Notes: generated by a model from the sequence alone, not told the origin. A DNA stretch of 64,000 bases from Flavobacterium columnare NBRC 100251 = ATCC 23463 (GCF_002530675.1 NZ_PCMX01000002.1:1-64000), one strand, 5' to 3'. Numbered from the stretch's first letter, positions 29,106 to 38,794 are shown. Numbers and translations: made by a program.

Positions 29106-29996
29106 ATGCAAAGAAATGCTCCAAAAAGATCTAATAACATAGGCTTTAAAGTTGTTATAGGTATTTTATTAACTATGTTAGCTTCTAGCTTAGTTTATAT
29201 TTATAAACTAAACGAAGAATCTAAAAATACCTTATCCGTAGTAACAAATGAAAAAGAGGCTTTAATTAAAGACTTAGAAATAACTAAGCAATCTTTAGAA
29301 ACAACTATGGAATCAAACACCTCAATGACCGAGGAATTAATGGCAGAAAAAGAAAAAATTCAGCAATTAATGGTGGAATTAGAAAAAACAAAAAGCACTG
29401 ATACTAAAGCCCTTGCGCGATACAAAGGTGAAATTGAAAAACTAAAATCTAAAATAGCTAATTTAATCAAGCAAATTGAAGGATTAAAAAAAGAAAATGC
29501 AACACTTACCACTAAAATAGACAGTACTAATACAGTACTAAAAAAATCACGCTTCATAAATGATACCTTAGTTTCAAAAAACAATATGTTGGCTAAAGCA
29601 ATTGAAAAAGGATCTAAACTGTCTATTGTTAACTTACAAACAACAGCTGTTAAACAAAAAAGTAGCGGAAGACAAATTGTTACAGACAAAGCAAGTCGTG
29701 CAAATGTTTTAAAAATTAGTTTTACAATAGCAGAAAATCAAATTGCTAAATCAGGAGATAAATCCTATTATATTCAAATTATAGATAGTAAAAACAACGT
29801 ATTAGGTGATAAAAAGATCGAAAGCTTTGGCGATAAAATGCTTACTTATAGCTTTGTATCTTCTGTACGTTATGAAAACAAAACCGTAAAAGTAGAAAAA
29901 GACCTTCCTGTAGAGGATATTTCGGAAGGAACCTTTTTTGTAAATGTTTTTGATAAAACTGAATTAGTTGCTAAAACGAGTTTCTCTTTAAGATAA
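29106..29996 (+). CDS. Membrane-anchored coiled-coil protein, hypothetical
   Basis: A 296-residue protein with a short basic N-terminus, one membrane span (about residues 14-31) and a long heptad-rich coiled coil (about 35-165; EKEKIQQLMVELEK, KGEIEKLKSKIANL). A C-terminal globular beta domain (about 195-296) ends in KTSFSLR. The topology suggests the coiled coil and the end domain face the periplasm. I recognise it only as a conserved flavobacterial hypothetical type. Monocistronic; a strong terminator follows. Confidence 0.7.
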   Translation: MQRNAPKRSNNIGFKVVIGILLTMLASSLVYIYKLNEESKNTLSVVTNEKEALIKDLEITKQSLETTMESNTSMTEELMAEKEKIQQLMVELEKTKSTDTKALARYKGEIEKLKSKIANLIKQIEGLKKENATLTTKIDSTNTVLKKSRFINDTLVSKNNMLAKAIEKGSKLSIVNLQTTAVKQKSSGRQIVTDKASRANVLKISFTIAENQIAKSGDKSYYIQIIDSKNNVLGDKKIESFGDKMLTYSFVSSVRYENKTVKVEKDLPVEDISEGTFFVNVFDKTELVAKTSFSLR

Positions 29997-30016
29997 AACC
30001 CGTTCCTAAAGCACAA

Positions 30017-30060
30017 ATACCATTCCTTATTATAGAAGAATTAAGGAATGGTATTTTTTT
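30017..30060. terminator. Bidirectional terminator between the coiled-coil gene and menE
   Basis: ATACCATTCCTTA (30017-30029) pairs perfectly with TAAGGAATGGTAT (30042-30054), followed by TTTTTT on the plus strand. The right arm overlaps the stop codon of menE on the minus strand, so the hairpin may also end that transcript. Confidence 0.85.
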
Positions 30061-31078
30061 TCATTGTTTCTTTTCTTTTTATTTTACCTGTTTCTGTTTC
30101 CTCAAATTTAGGTATAAAAATTACTTGCTTAGGTGTTTCATACAAACCTAGTTCTTTAAAGCTAGAAGGATCTATTTTATAATTTTGCCCTTCAATGACT
30201 AATACTAATTTCTCCCCCAACCTTTCGTCTGGCAAGCCATATACAAAAAAACGTTGTTGAATTTTATGCGTTAACTTAGCTTCAATTTGTTCAGGAAATA
30301 ACTTTATTCCTCCACTATTTACAACATGATCAACTCTTCCTTTCCAAATAAATTCTGATTCTGAAACTAAATCTATCAGATCATTAGTTACTAGTCTCTC
30401 AGCATCAATATTAGGTGCATTTATAACTAGACATCCCCTGTCGTCTTGATTAATTACTACACCTGGCAATAATTTAAAACTTTTTGTTCCTATTTTTTTT
30501 AGCGCAATATGCGTAATTGTTTCGGTCATACTATAAGATTCATAAGCATTTATAGAATTTTGAACTAACTTTTCGGTCAAAACGGAATTCACCTTAGCTC
30601 CTCCTATCAATACAATCCTTACTTTTGGTAATTTATCTAACGATTGCTCTATTTGTAAGGGAACCATAGCTATAAAATCGTACATTCCATGAAGATTTCT
30701 TAATGGAGATGAAGTAGGTTCCACAATGGTTAAGTCCCAGCCCAGTACCATTGCTCTTACTAACATCATTTTTCCTGCAATATAATTAACAGGCAAACAA
30801 CATAAGGCTTTAGATCCTGGATTTAATCCAAAAAAAGCACCTGTGCTTTGAGCTGAATATATCATAGCTCTTTTTTTTAATGTTATTTGTTTAGCAATTC
30901 CTGTGGTTCCTGAAGTTTGCACATTTACATAAGGACTTGTGTCTAACCATTCTAATATAAATGCTGCTGTAATTTTCTCATATTCTTTTCCTGCTTTGCT
31001 TTTTTCTTTTGCCCAAAAAGACAAAGTGTTTACATCATAAGAAATCCCATTTAATTTAAATTCCGAATGAATTGTCAT
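30041..31078 (-). CDS. menE: o-Succinylbenzoate-CoA ligase-like AMP-binding enzyme
   Basis: A 345-residue member of the acyl-adenylate-forming family, shorter than typical ligases, as flavobacterial MenE proteins are. Motifs seen are the P-loop-like QTSGTTGIAKQI, YESYSMTETITHIALK (adenine-binding region) and the C-terminal hinge FIWKGRVDHVVNSGG followed by LFPEQIE. MenE activates o-succinylbenzoate in menaquinone synthesis, the quinone used by this phylum. Its ATG overlaps the stop of the CPBP protease gene (ATGA), indicating translational coupling. No other men gene is in the window. Confidence 0.85.
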   Translation of the reverse strand: MTIHSEFKLNGISYDVNTLSFWAKEKSKAGKEYEKITAAFILEWLDTSPYVNVQTSGTTGIAKQITLKKRAMIYSAQSTGAFFGLNPGSKALCCLPVNYIAGKMMLVRAMVLGWDLTIVEPTSSPLRNLHGMYDFIAMVPLQIEQSLDKLPKVRIVLIGGAKVNSVLTEKLVQNSINAYESYSMTETITHIALKKIGTKSFKLLPGVVINQDDRGCLVINAPNIDAERLVTNDLIDLVSESEFIWKGRVDHVVNSGGIKLFPEQIEAKLTHKIQQRFFVYGLPDERLGEKLVLVIEGQNYKIDPSSFKELGLYETPKQVIFIPKFEETETGKIKRKETMKKNTIP

Positions 31079-32007
31079 CTTTTATTTTGTATTAAAATCG
31101 TACCTTTTAATTTTTCTTCCCAATTTTTCCAATGATATTTATTAGAGAAAATCATTAATAAAATAGGAAAAATTATAACTATTGGTAAAAAAAGTTCGAA
31201 ACTTAATTTTGGATTAGAAACATCCTTTAGAACTGATGCCGTTTGTAACACAGTCCATTTGGAAGTTACCAATAAAGCGGTAATTAAATTATTTGCGGCA
31301 TGAAATCCTAATGAAAGTTCCATTCCTTCATCCATCAAGGTTATAATACCTAGAAATACACCTGTACCTATATAATAGAGTACTAAAACGTTACCTAATT
31401 TAGCGACTTCAGGATTACTGATATGTAACACTCCAAACAGTACAGAAGTAAAAACTAAAGGTATTAATTTGTTTTTAAACACTAATGCAAGACCTTGCAT
31501 TAAATAACCTCTAAATATTAATTCTTCTATAGAAGTTTGTATAGGAATCATGAATAAAGCTATAAAAAACAGTGCTAAAAAAGGTTTTAATTCAAAATTC
31601 CATTGGTAATCAGTAGGTGATATAAAATAAGAAATTAATAATATTAAAACCTGAAGAAAAGCCCAAACGGTAAACGAAAAAAGGACACGATTCCAGTCTA
31701 TAGATACTCTACTCGTAATAATTTTAACAAGAGGTTGTTTGTGCAACGTTTTAACGACAAGAATAAAACCAAAAAAAGCAAAAACAAAACTCAATAACAT
31801 CAGAAAAAGTTGAAAATTACTATCTAAAACCTGCAAAAGAGCTGCCTCATCCTTTCCATAAATAGTATCCTTTTTTTCTTCTAATTTAGAAAAAACAGCA
31901 ATCATAAAGGGTACCTGTCCTATTAAAGTAAAAATAAAAACAATAAAGGTTCCCAAAAGATATTTCCAAAATTTATTCCCATTAAAAAAAGCTTGTTCTA
32001 AAAACAT
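31075..32007 (-). CDS. CPBP-family intramembrane metalloprotease
   Basis: About 310 residues with roughly eight membrane spans. The CPBP (CAAX protease/Abi) motifs are visible: EELIFRGYLMQ (Glu-Glu with Arg), FGVLHISNPE (His) and a further FHAANN (His). Such proteins may process prenylated or other membrane substrates; the target here is unknown. I chose the ATG at 32007 over a TTG nine codons upstream. It overlaps menE by 4 nt. Confidence 0.85.
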   Translation of the reverse strand: MFLEQAFFNGNKFWKYLLGTFIVFIFTLIGQVPFMIAVFSKLEEKKDTIYGKDEAALLQVLDSNFQLFLMLLSFVFAFFGFILVVKTLHKQPLVKIITSRVSIDWNRVLFSFTVWAFLQVLILLISYFISPTDYQWNFELKPFLALFFIALFMIPIQTSIEELIFRGYLMQGLALVFKNKLIPLVFTSVLFGVLHISNPEVAKLGNVLVLYYIGTGVFLGIITLMDEGMELSLGFHAANNLITALLVTSKWTVLQTASVLKDVSNPKLSFELFLPIVIIFPILLMIFSNKYHWKNWEEKLKGTILIQNKR

Positions 32008-32069
32008 ATTTTTATTTTTTAAGTATAAGAGCAATTTAGCCTATTTTTGTTACAAAAAAAAATTAAATC

Positions 32070-32411
32070 ATGATTACAATTTACCATAATGCTCGTTGTT
32101 CTAAATCAAGAGAGGGAGTTTGTTTTTTAGAAAATCAAAATCAAAATTTTGAAGTTATTAATTATTTAGAAAACACTCCTACTGTAGAAGATTTAAAAGA
32201 TTTATTAAAAAAATTAAACCTCCCAGCTATTGATTTAGTTCGGAAAAAAGAAACTATCTGGATTGAAAATTTTAAATCAAAAGAATTAAATGAAGAAGAA
32301 ATTATTCAGGCAATGGTCGAGTTTCCCAAACTTATAGAAAGACCCATTGTAGTTAAAGGAGATAAGGCTGTCATTGCAAGACCTACTGAACGGATCAAGG
32401 AAATTTTATAA
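32070..32411 (+). CDS. arsC: ArsC/Spx-family arsenate reductase-like protein
   Basis: A 113-residue thioredoxin-fold protein. The N-terminus IYHNARCSKSREGV contains the single catalytic Cys (residue 9) followed by SxxR, as in glutaredoxin-dependent ArsC. IERPIVVKGDKAVIARP supplies the conserved Arg/Pro region. It would reduce arsenate with glutathione/glutaredoxin-type thiols, or act on another oxyanion. There is no ars operon nearby, so a general thiol role is possible. A TATTTTTG box lies at 32042-32049, 20 bp before the ATG. Confidence 0.85.
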   Translation: MITIYHNARCSKSREGVCFLENQNQNFEVINYLENTPTVEDLKDLLKKLNLPAIDLVRKKETIWIENFKSKELNEEEIIQAMVEFPKLIERPIVVKGDKAVIARPTERIKEIL

Positions 32412-32477
32412 AATTAACATTTTCTTAATTTTATAAATCAAGTATATCCGCTAATTTTACCTATTAACTCCCTCTAA

Positions 32478-34955
32478 ATGAAAAAATTATTATTTCTATT
32501 TTTTGTTTTTTCAACAATTGTTTTCAATGCACAAGAAAAAGAATTTACTAAAAAAATTACAATTACAGGTAGACTTGTTGACAAAACAACTCAGCAACCA
32601 CTTGAATATGCCACTATAACTGTTATTAATCCTAGTAACAATAAACCCATTAATGGTACAATTACCAATTTAAAAGGAGAATTTACTCTTCAAAACACAT
32701 CCGGTAATTTTATATTAAAATACGAATATTTATCATTTAAAACTTTATTAACCACTCCTAAATTATACAATGAGAGTTTAGATATTGGGATTATTTCTTT
32801 AGAACCTGATGCTAAAACACTAAGCGAAGTAGTGGTACGATCTGAACGAACAACAGTAGATCTAAAACTTGATAAAAAAGTGTTTACTGTAGGTAAAGAT
32901 ATATTGGTTAGAGGAGGAACCGTAAGTGATGTCCTTGACAATATCCCTTCTATTTCTATTAGTAGTGAAGGAACTGTAGCCCTAAGAGGGAATGAAAATG
33001 TTAGAATCTTAATAGATGGCAAACCCACTAATGCGGTAAGCGTAACCGATGCTCTAAAAATGATTCCTGCCGATGCAATAGACAAAGTAGAAACGGTTAC
33101 TACACCTTCTGCTCGTTATGATGCTGAAGGAGGAGGAGGAATCATTAATATAATTCTTAAAAAAGGTAAAAACCAAGGAATTAACGGCAGTATTATAGCC
33201 GCAGTTGGAACACCTAAAAACAATAGTCTTTCTACTAATGTAAATTATAAAAACGAAATGATAAATTTTTTTTCAACCGTAGGTTATAATGATCGTACTA
33301 ACCCAGGAAGAACAAAAATTGATCAAGAAACTTTTAATAAAAAAACGGGTCTTTTAGATTCTTATTTAGAAGAAAGAAGAGATAGCGAAAAGTATACTAA
33401 GGGAATCAACTTAAATTTTGGTCTTGAAATTGCTATCAGCAAGAACACCTCTTGGACCAATGCTTTTAATTATAGAAGCAATAAAGGAGGAAATAACGAA
33501 GCCGTTTTATACTACAACTTTGATGCTAACAAAATTTATCACAATACATCCAAACGTGATAATCAACTAGTATCTACAGGTGATAATGTAGAATATACCA
33601 CTAATTTTACTAAAAATTTTAAAAAAGAAGGACATAAAATTACTTTTGATGGTGCTTTTTCAAAAAACACGGATAAAGATGATTCTGATATTTTACAAAT
33701 AATCCTAAATAACAATCAATTTGTTAGGAACGAACGTAGCAAAAAACACGATACACAACTACGAAATTTATTGCAATTAGACTATGTACTACCTTTAAAA
33801 AAAGATTCCCAATTTGAAGCAGGCTATCGTGGTAATTTTGTAAAGTTATTAGCTGATTTTTCTGTACAGAATCTTAACACAAACACGGGTGTTTTTGAAA
33901 ATATTACAGGTTTTTCTAATACAATGAATTATGTAGAAAATGTAAATGCCTTTTACACACAATTTGGGTCTAAAATGAATAAAATATCCTATCTCTTAGG
34001 GTTGCGTTTTGAAAATTCACATATTGAGATCAATCAATTAACCTCACAAATTTTTAAATCAAAAAATTACAATAATTTTTTTCCAAGCGTTTTCTTAACC
34101 TATGAATTAGGAAAAAACACAAGTATATCCACCAATTATAGCAAACGTATTACTAGACCGAGAGATCGTTTTATTAATCCTTTTGCTTCTTATACAAGTA
34201 ATATCAACTTATTTCAAGGGAATCCTGATATTAATCCTGCTTATAGTGATGCTTTTGATATTGGTTTTTTAAAGAAGTGGAATCAATTAACATTAAACAC
34301 CTCTGTTTATCTAAATCATACAACAGATGCTTTTCAAATTATCCGTAAAGAAAGAGGTGATTTTATTGATGGTACTCCTGTAATCATTAATACACCTTTT
34401 AATCTTTCAACAGACGATAAATATGGTCTAGAAATTACAGCTAATTATACCGTAAAAAAATGGTGGAAACTAAATGCTAATGCTAATTTTTTCTATAATA
34501 TTACAAAAGGTGATTATCAATACACCAATACCAAAAATGAATTAGTTATTCAAGATTTTAATTTTAAATCCTCTACTTGGACGGCACGTTTAAACTCAAG
34601 AATTAATTTACCTTATAAAATTGATTTTCAATCTAATTTTACTTACAACGCATCACAAAAAATGGCACAGGGAATTCAAAAAGGAATTGCAGTGCTTAAT
34701 TTAGGATTTAGTAAAGACATCCTAAAAGACAAAGCTACTTTAGCCTTTAATATCAATGATGTATTTAATTCACGTAAGATGATACGTGATTTAAACTTGC
34801 CAAGTGTAAATTCTTATTCTGAAATGCAAAATCGGATGCGCGTAGCTACTTTATCTTTTACTTATCGTTTTAACAAATCAAAAACCGAAAAAGAAAAAGA
34901 TTCTAAGCAGAAACTAAATCATGATGGTAATGATAACGATTATATGGGAGGATAA
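32478..34955 (+). CDS. TonB-dependent receptor / outer-membrane beta-barrel protein
   Basis: An 825-residue outer-membrane protein. It has a signal peptide (residues 1-18, FNA/QEK) and a carboxypeptidase-regulatory-like domain (about 28-110, beginning TGRLVDKTTQQPLEYATITV). A plug domain follows (about 120-225; GTVSDVLDNIPSISI and RGNENVRILIDGKP), then a long barrel to the C-terminus. This layout matches the outer-membrane beta-barrel family (PF14905-like) rather than SusC. The ligand is unknown, and no SusD-like partner is adjacent. The last 25 residues are a polar tail. A strong terminator follows. Confidence 0.88.
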   Translation: MKKLLFLFFVFSTIVFNAQEKEFTKKITITGRLVDKTTQQPLEYATITVINPSNNKPINGTITNLKGEFTLQNTSGNFILKYEYLSFKTLLTTPKLYNESLDIGIISLEPDAKTLSEVVVRSERTTVDLKLDKKVFTVGKDILVRGGTVSDVLDNIPSISISSEGTVALRGNENVRILIDGKPTNAVSVTDALKMIPADAIDKVETVTTPSARYDAEGGGGIINIILKKGKNQGINGSIIAAVGTPKNNSLSTNVNYKNEMINFFSTVGYNDRTNPGRTKIDQETFNKKTGLLDSYLEERRDSEKYTKGINLNFGLEIAISKNTSWTNAFNYRSNKGGNNEAVLYYNFDANKIYHNTSKRDNQLVSTGDNVEYTTNFTKNFKKEGHKITFDGAFSKNTDKDDSDILQIILNNNQFVRNERSKKHDTQLRNLLQLDYVLPLKKDSQFEAGYRGNFVKLLADFSVQNLNTNTGVFENITGFSNTMNYVENVNAFYTQFGSKMNKISYLLGLRFENSHIEINQLTSQIFKSKNYNNFFPSVFLTYELGKNTSISTNYSKRITRPRDRFINPFASYTSNINLFQGNPDINPAYSDAFDIGFLKKWNQLTLNTSVYLNHTTDAFQIIRKERGDFIDGTPVIINTPFNLSTDDKYGLEITANYTVKKWWKLNANANFFYNITKGDYQYTNTKNELVIQDFNFKSSTWTARLNSRINLPYKIDFQSNFTYNASQKMAQGIQKGIAVLNLGFSKDILKDKATLAFNINDVFNSRKMIRDLNLPSVNSYSEMQNRMRVATLSFTYRFNKSKTEKEKDSKQKLNHDGNDNDYMGG

Positions 34956-34962
34956 TACAATT

Positions 34963-34988
34963 AAAAAGCCCCATAAATGGGGCTTTTT
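34963..34988. terminator. Terminator between the TonB receptor and a small membrane protein gene
   Basis: AAAAAGCCCCAT and ATGGGGCTTTTT form a nearly uninterrupted stem with a minimal loop (34963-34988). T-runs occur on both strands, so it probably serves both convergent genes. Confidence 0.88.
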
Positions 34989-35007
34989 GTTTAAAACAAT
35001 AATAAAA

Positions 35008-35175
35008 TTACTGTTTTAAGCTTTCTCTATTAGCTCTCTTTTCTTTGTATTCATTCCACAAATAACCTCCTACCCAATAGAATACGAAATTAATTAAGAA
35101 AATCATTAACCAAAATCCCATAGTTAAAATGGTTAAGAAAAGTAAGAAACCTAAATACTGTTGAAATTCAAACAT
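35008..35175 (-). CDS. Small membrane protein (55 aa), hypothetical
   Basis: Starting at the ATG at 35175 (MFEFQQYLGFLLF), the product is 55 residues with two close hydrophobic segments (about 7-37) and a charged, Lys/Arg-rich tail (EYKEKRANRESLKQ). An upstream in-frame start at 35232 would add 19 residues but gives a less typical N-terminus. No family recognised. Downstream is the shared terminator at 34963. Confidence 0.55.
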   Translation of the reverse strand: MFEFQQYLGFLLFLTILTMGFWLMIFLINFVFYWVGGYLWNEYKEKRANRESLKQ

Positions 35176-35298
35176 TTTCCGGATTTTTTTTGTATACTCT
35201 ACAAAAGTAAAAATACTATTTATTATAGCCAATAATTATGACTCTTTTTTTATTTACTAAAGTTTTCTTTTTTAAAACAATTAAATGTTATTTTTATC

Positions 35299-36369
35299 CT
35301 AGAACCATTTTCTCCATTTAAAATAAATTGCCATAGCTATTAATAATATCACCATAGAAACCAATACCATAAAATAACCATATTTCCAGTGTAATTCAGG
35401 CATATTATCAAAATTCATTCCATAAACACCTACTATAAAAGTCAAAGGCATAAAAAATACTGAAACTATAGTTAAAGTCTTCATTACCTCATTCATCTTG
35501 TGGCTTTGTGAGGCAAAATAAAAATTTGAAGCACTCTCTAAAGTTGTTAAATCATATTCTATTTGCTCTAATAACTCTAAACATTTTTGATGCAATCGAT
35601 CAAAAAAACTATAATTTTCCTTTTTTATTACATTAAATACATTGTCGTCTTTTGTCGTTCTTATAGAGTATAATGAATCTCGTAAAGGAATTATTGAACG
35701 TTTTAAAAAATTAAAATTGTCTCGATGTTTTTCTATTTGCTCTAATATTTCGGGTTTTGAATTCGTTTTAGAAATATTAATTAATGCCTCTACTTTATCT
35801 TCTTCTGCCTCTATTGTTATAAAAAAATTTTCTATGATAGCATCTAATAATAAATATAATAAATAATCAACTTCTTTATCACGTACTATACCTGAATGCG
35901 TTCGGATGCGCTCTCTTATATGTGCAAAAAAATCACTCTTCTTTTCTTGAAAAGAAGTTAAAATTCCTTCTTTTAATAAAAACGATATTTGCTCTACCTT
36001 TATATTATCGGAATGCTCAATGGGTAAAATAGACTTGATGCTAAAAAAGAGGACATTATGATACTCATCTATTTTTGTGCGTTTTGTTGTATTAAGAATA
36101 TCTCCTAAGATAAATTTATCAACATTTAAAAAAGCACCTATTTTTTGAATTTTTTCTAAATCTGTTAATCCATGAATATTAATCCAATTTTGTTTTTTTA
36201 GATCTACGTCTACAATCATTTCTTCAAAAAAGCCATCAGCACTTTCTACTAGAGTATGTGTATCATAAACAAATAACTGCATGGTGGTGGGTATACTTTT
36301 ATAACTTCCTGTATACTCTAAAAAAGTAGGAATTATTTTTTTTCCTTTTTTATATTTTATTTTTCGCAA
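35299..36369 (-). CDS. corA: CorA-family magnesium/cobalt transporter
   Basis: A 356-residue channel-forming transporter. The long N-terminal cytoplasmic funnel domain has long helices. Two C-terminal membrane helices follow (about 295-315 and 330-350), separated by the signature YGMNFDNMPE, the GMN selectivity motif. It mediates Mg2+ (or Co2+) uptake. No ATG precedes the conserved part in frame, so the start is the TTG at 36369, preceded by AAAGAAA. Monocistronic and divergent from hutI. Confidence 0.93.
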   Translation of the reverse strand: MRKIKYKKGKKIIPTFLEYTGSYKSIPTTMQLFVYDTHTLVESADGFFEEMIVDVDLKKQNWINIHGLTDLEKIQKIGAFLNVDKFILGDILNTTKRTKIDEYHNVLFFSIKSILPIEHSDNIKVEQISFLLKEGILTSFQEKKSDFFAHIRERIRTHSGIVRDKEVDYLLYLLLDAIIENFFITIEAEEDKVEALINISKTNSKPEILEQIEKHRDNFNFLKRSIIPLRDSLYSIRTTKDDNVFNVIKKENYSFFDRLHQKCLELLEQIEYDLTTLESASNFYFASQSHKMNEVMKTLTIVSVFFMPLTFIVGVYGMNFDNMPELHWKYGYFMVLVSMVILLIAMAIYFKWRKWF

Positions 36370-36752
36370 GATTCATTTCTTTTTAGTACAACACAAAAAT
36401 ATATTTTAAAAGACAAAAAACTGTTAAAAAAACAAGCAGTTTTGGTGTGTTTAATGATGTCTTCCTAAAAAACGTAGCTTTCTTTTTTATATACGTTTTT
36501 TTCGATAATACCATTTAACGCTCTCTTACACGACTAATCTGTAATAGTATCATCTTTTTTATTTCTTGACAATCCCTCAGCTTATTTTTACAAAACACAT
36601 TAGAATCAATCTTTTAGGTCTATCTTTAGAGCAAAAATAACAGTTCAATAAATTTATTATTAAAAAAATATCTGATCTCTTTTAAAAAAGTCAACTTTTT
36701 TTACTGAATACTATAAAAACAAAGTACTTTAGCAAGACTTTTTTTTATAAAG
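36370..36752. other. Divergent corA-hutI intergenic region
   Basis: 383 bp without an ORF. An AT-rich hairpin, AAAAAACGTA (36467-36476) with TACGTTTTTT (36492-36501), is the only structure noticed. Promoters for both genes must lie here, but no full TTG/TAnnTTTG match stood out. Confidence 0.3.
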
Positions 36753-37988
36753 ATGAAAAAATTAATTATAAACATACAAGAATTATTACAAATAAGAGAA
36801 CAATCTATTCTGAAAGTTTCAGGAAAAGATATGGCTGAACTTCCCAAAATCAACAATGCGTATTTATTAATTGAGGATAATCTTATTTCTGATTTTGGAC
36901 CTATGGAAAACTGTCCGGAAAAAGTAGATGCTCATATTATAGATGCTAAAGGAAAAGTAGTTTTACCTACTTGGTGTGATAGTCATACACATCTTGTGTA
37001 TGCGGGCAACAGGGTACAAGAATTTGTAGACCGAATCAAGGGCCTTTCATACGAAGAAATTGCTCAAAAAGGAGGTGGGATTTTAAACTCTGCAAAAAAA
37101 TTAAATGAAACCTCTGAAGAAGAAATTTTTGAACAATCAAAAATTAGATTAGAAGAAGTTATCCAACAAGGCACAGGAGCTATTGAAATAAAGTCTGGTT
37201 ATGGATTAACAGTTGAAGGAGAACTTAAAATGTTACGGGTTATTAAGAAATTAGCAAAGCAATATCCTATTAAAATCAAATCTACTTTTTTAGGAGCTCA
37301 TGCCTTTCCTGCTTCCTACAAAGAAAATCATAGTGCTTATATAGATCTAATTATAAATGAAATGCTGCCTATAATTGCTAAAGAAAACTTAGCTGATTAT
37401 ATAGATGCTTTTTTAGAAACAGGTTATTTTTCTGTTGAAGAAACAGAACGTATTATGAAAGCAGGTCAGGAATATGGCTTACGAGCCAAAATACACGTTA
37501 ATCAATTTACTGCCATTAACGGAATTGAAGCCTGTGTAAAACACCAAGCTCTTAGTGTTGATCATTTAGAAATTGTAACGGATCATGATATTGAAGTATT
37601 AAAAAATTCAAATACCATGCCTGTAGCATTACCAAGTTGTTCATACTTTATTAGTATACCATATACACCTGCCAGAAAAATGATTGAAGCAGGTCTTCCG
37701 TTAGCTCTTGCTACTGATTTTAATCCTGGTACTACTCCGTCAGGAAACATGAATTTTGTAGTAGCTACTGCTTGCATTAAAATGAAAATGACACCTGAAG
37801 AAGCCATTAATGCAGCTACGCTAAATGGAGCGTATGCTATGGGCATCAGTGATACACATGGTAGTATTACAAAAGGAAAAGTTGCTAATTTAATTATTAC
37901 GAAAGAAATTCCAACCTATTATCAGTTGCCATACGCTTTTGGAAGCCATCTTATTGACCAAGTGATTATAGAGGGTAAAATTATGTAA
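36753..37988 (+). CDS. hutI: Imidazolonepropionase
   Basis: Metal-dependent amidohydrolase that converts imidazolone-5-propionate to N-formimino-glutamate in histidine degradation. The 411-residue protein shows the metal pair SHTHLVYAGNR (about residues 76-86), a metal/substrate His in KIHVNQF, DHLEIV, and the catalytic Asp in LATDFNPGT. Length is normal for HutI. It pairs functionally with hutG at 27941, but the two are not in one operon. A strong terminator follows. Confidence 0.95.
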   Translation: MKKLIINIQELLQIREQSILKVSGKDMAELPKINNAYLLIEDNLISDFGPMENCPEKVDAHIIDAKGKVVLPTWCDSHTHLVYAGNRVQEFVDRIKGLSYEEIAQKGGGILNSAKKLNETSEEEIFEQSKIRLEEVIQQGTGAIEIKSGYGLTVEGELKMLRVIKKLAKQYPIKIKSTFLGAHAFPASYKENHSAYIDLIINEMLPIIAKENLADYIDAFLETGYFSVEETERIMKAGQEYGLRAKIHVNQFTAINGIEACVKHQALSVDHLEIVTDHDIEVLKNSNTMPVALPSCSYFISIPYTPARKMIEAGLPLALATDFNPGTTPSGNMNFVVATACIKMKMTPEEAINAATLNGAYAMGISDTHGSITKGKVANLIITKEIPTYYQLPYAFGSHLIDQVIIEGKIM

Positions 37989-38009
37989 TTTCTTACTTTT
38001 ATATCAAAA

Positions 38010-38068
38010 AAAGTCTGTCCTTAAAACTTGAATTAGAGTTTATCTTTCATTCTTTAAGGACAGACTTT
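38010..38068. terminator. Bidirectional terminator between hutI and the MazG-like gene
   Basis: AAAGTCTGTCCTTAAA (38010-38025) pairs with TTTAAGGACAGACTTT (38053-38068), a perfect 16-bp stem with a 27-nt loop. A T-rich tract follows on the plus strand and T-runs exist on the minus side. It lies between convergent genes. Confidence 0.8.
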
Positions 38069-38073
38069 CGTTT

Positions 38074-38457
38074 TTAAAATAATATTTTTTTAATATTAGG
38101 TTTAAAATAATGAGGTCCTTTTAAAACTTTTCCATCTTCTCGATAGATAGGTTTTCCATCCATACCAAGCTTGCTCATGTTGCTTTTTTGAATTTCTTCA
38201 AATACTTCTTCTATTTTATGTTGTAATCCATGCTCTAAAATGGTACCACATAATATATAAAGCATATCTCCTAAAGCATCTGCAACTTCTACTAAATCAT
38301 TGTTTTTAACTGCTTCTAAATATTCTTCGTTTTCTTCTTTCATCAAATTAAAACGAAGTTGATTTAAATCATTACCTAAATCTGCCACTGGGACTTCTTT
38401 TACTCCTAAACCAAAAGATTGGTGAAATACACGTACTGATTCGAGTTGTTTTTCCAT
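38074..38457 (-). CDS. MazG-like / phosphoribosyl-ATP pyrophosphohydrolase-like protein
   Basis: About 127 residues of the all-alpha NTP pyrophosphatase superfamily. The Mg-binding pattern is visible as KEENEEYLEA followed by EVADALGDMLYIL (ExxE then ExxD). It probably hydrolyses a non-canonical or damaged nucleotide; a HisE role is less likely since no his genes are near. I used the ATG at 38457 (MEKQLESV) rather than a TTG at 38487. It ends at the shared terminator. Confidence 0.82.
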   Translation of the reverse strand: MEKQLESVRVFHQSFGLGVKEVPVADLGNDLNQLRFNLMKEENEEYLEAVKNNDLVEVADALGDMLYILCGTILEHGLQHKIEEVFEEIQKSNMSKLGMDGKPIYREDGKVLKGPHYFKPNIKKILF

Positions 38458-38546
38458 TTTTATTTGATTATAAATTTTATATGACAATTAAGATGTTTAA
38501 AATAAAAATATACCAATACTAATACTTAATTTTGCAATAAAAAACT

Positions 38547-38738
38547 ATGTTTAGTCAAGGTCAAATTATATTTGCAATTTCTTTTTTTATTTGCTTTGTT
38601 ATATTAATGATTTTTTCTTACAGAAAAGATATAAAACTACATAAATTACATTACAAAGGTAGTTTTTGGATACTTATCTCTTTTTTAATTTTCATTGGAA
38701 TTTTATTTCTCATAAAAACAACACTCAAAAATCAATAA
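38547..38738 (+). CDS. Small two-span membrane protein (63 aa), hypothetical
   Basis: Two hydrophobic helices (about residues 7-23 and 42-58) flank a basic loop (YRKDIKLHKLHYKG). ATG start; a TAATTTTG box (38527-38534) fits the phylum -7 consensus. The START-like protein gene follows 56 bp downstream with a separate promoter-like site. Function unknown. Confidence 0.6.
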   Translation: MFSQGQIIFAISFFICFVILMIFSYRKDIKLHKLHYKGSFWILISFLIFIGILFLIKTTLKNQ

Positions 38739-38743
38739 GAAAT

Positions 38744-38773
38744 TTGCGTTTTTAACATTTTTTTATAGCTTTA
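38744..38773 (+). promoter_or_regulatory. Putative promoter for the START-like protein
   Basis: TTG (38744-38746), then 19 bp, then TAGCTTTA (38766-38773). This matches the Bacteroidetes TTG/TAnnTTTG pattern except for the last base. It lies 21 bp before the ATG at 38795. Confidence 0.45.
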
Positions 38774-38794
38774 CATGAGTTTACACTTAGAAGC

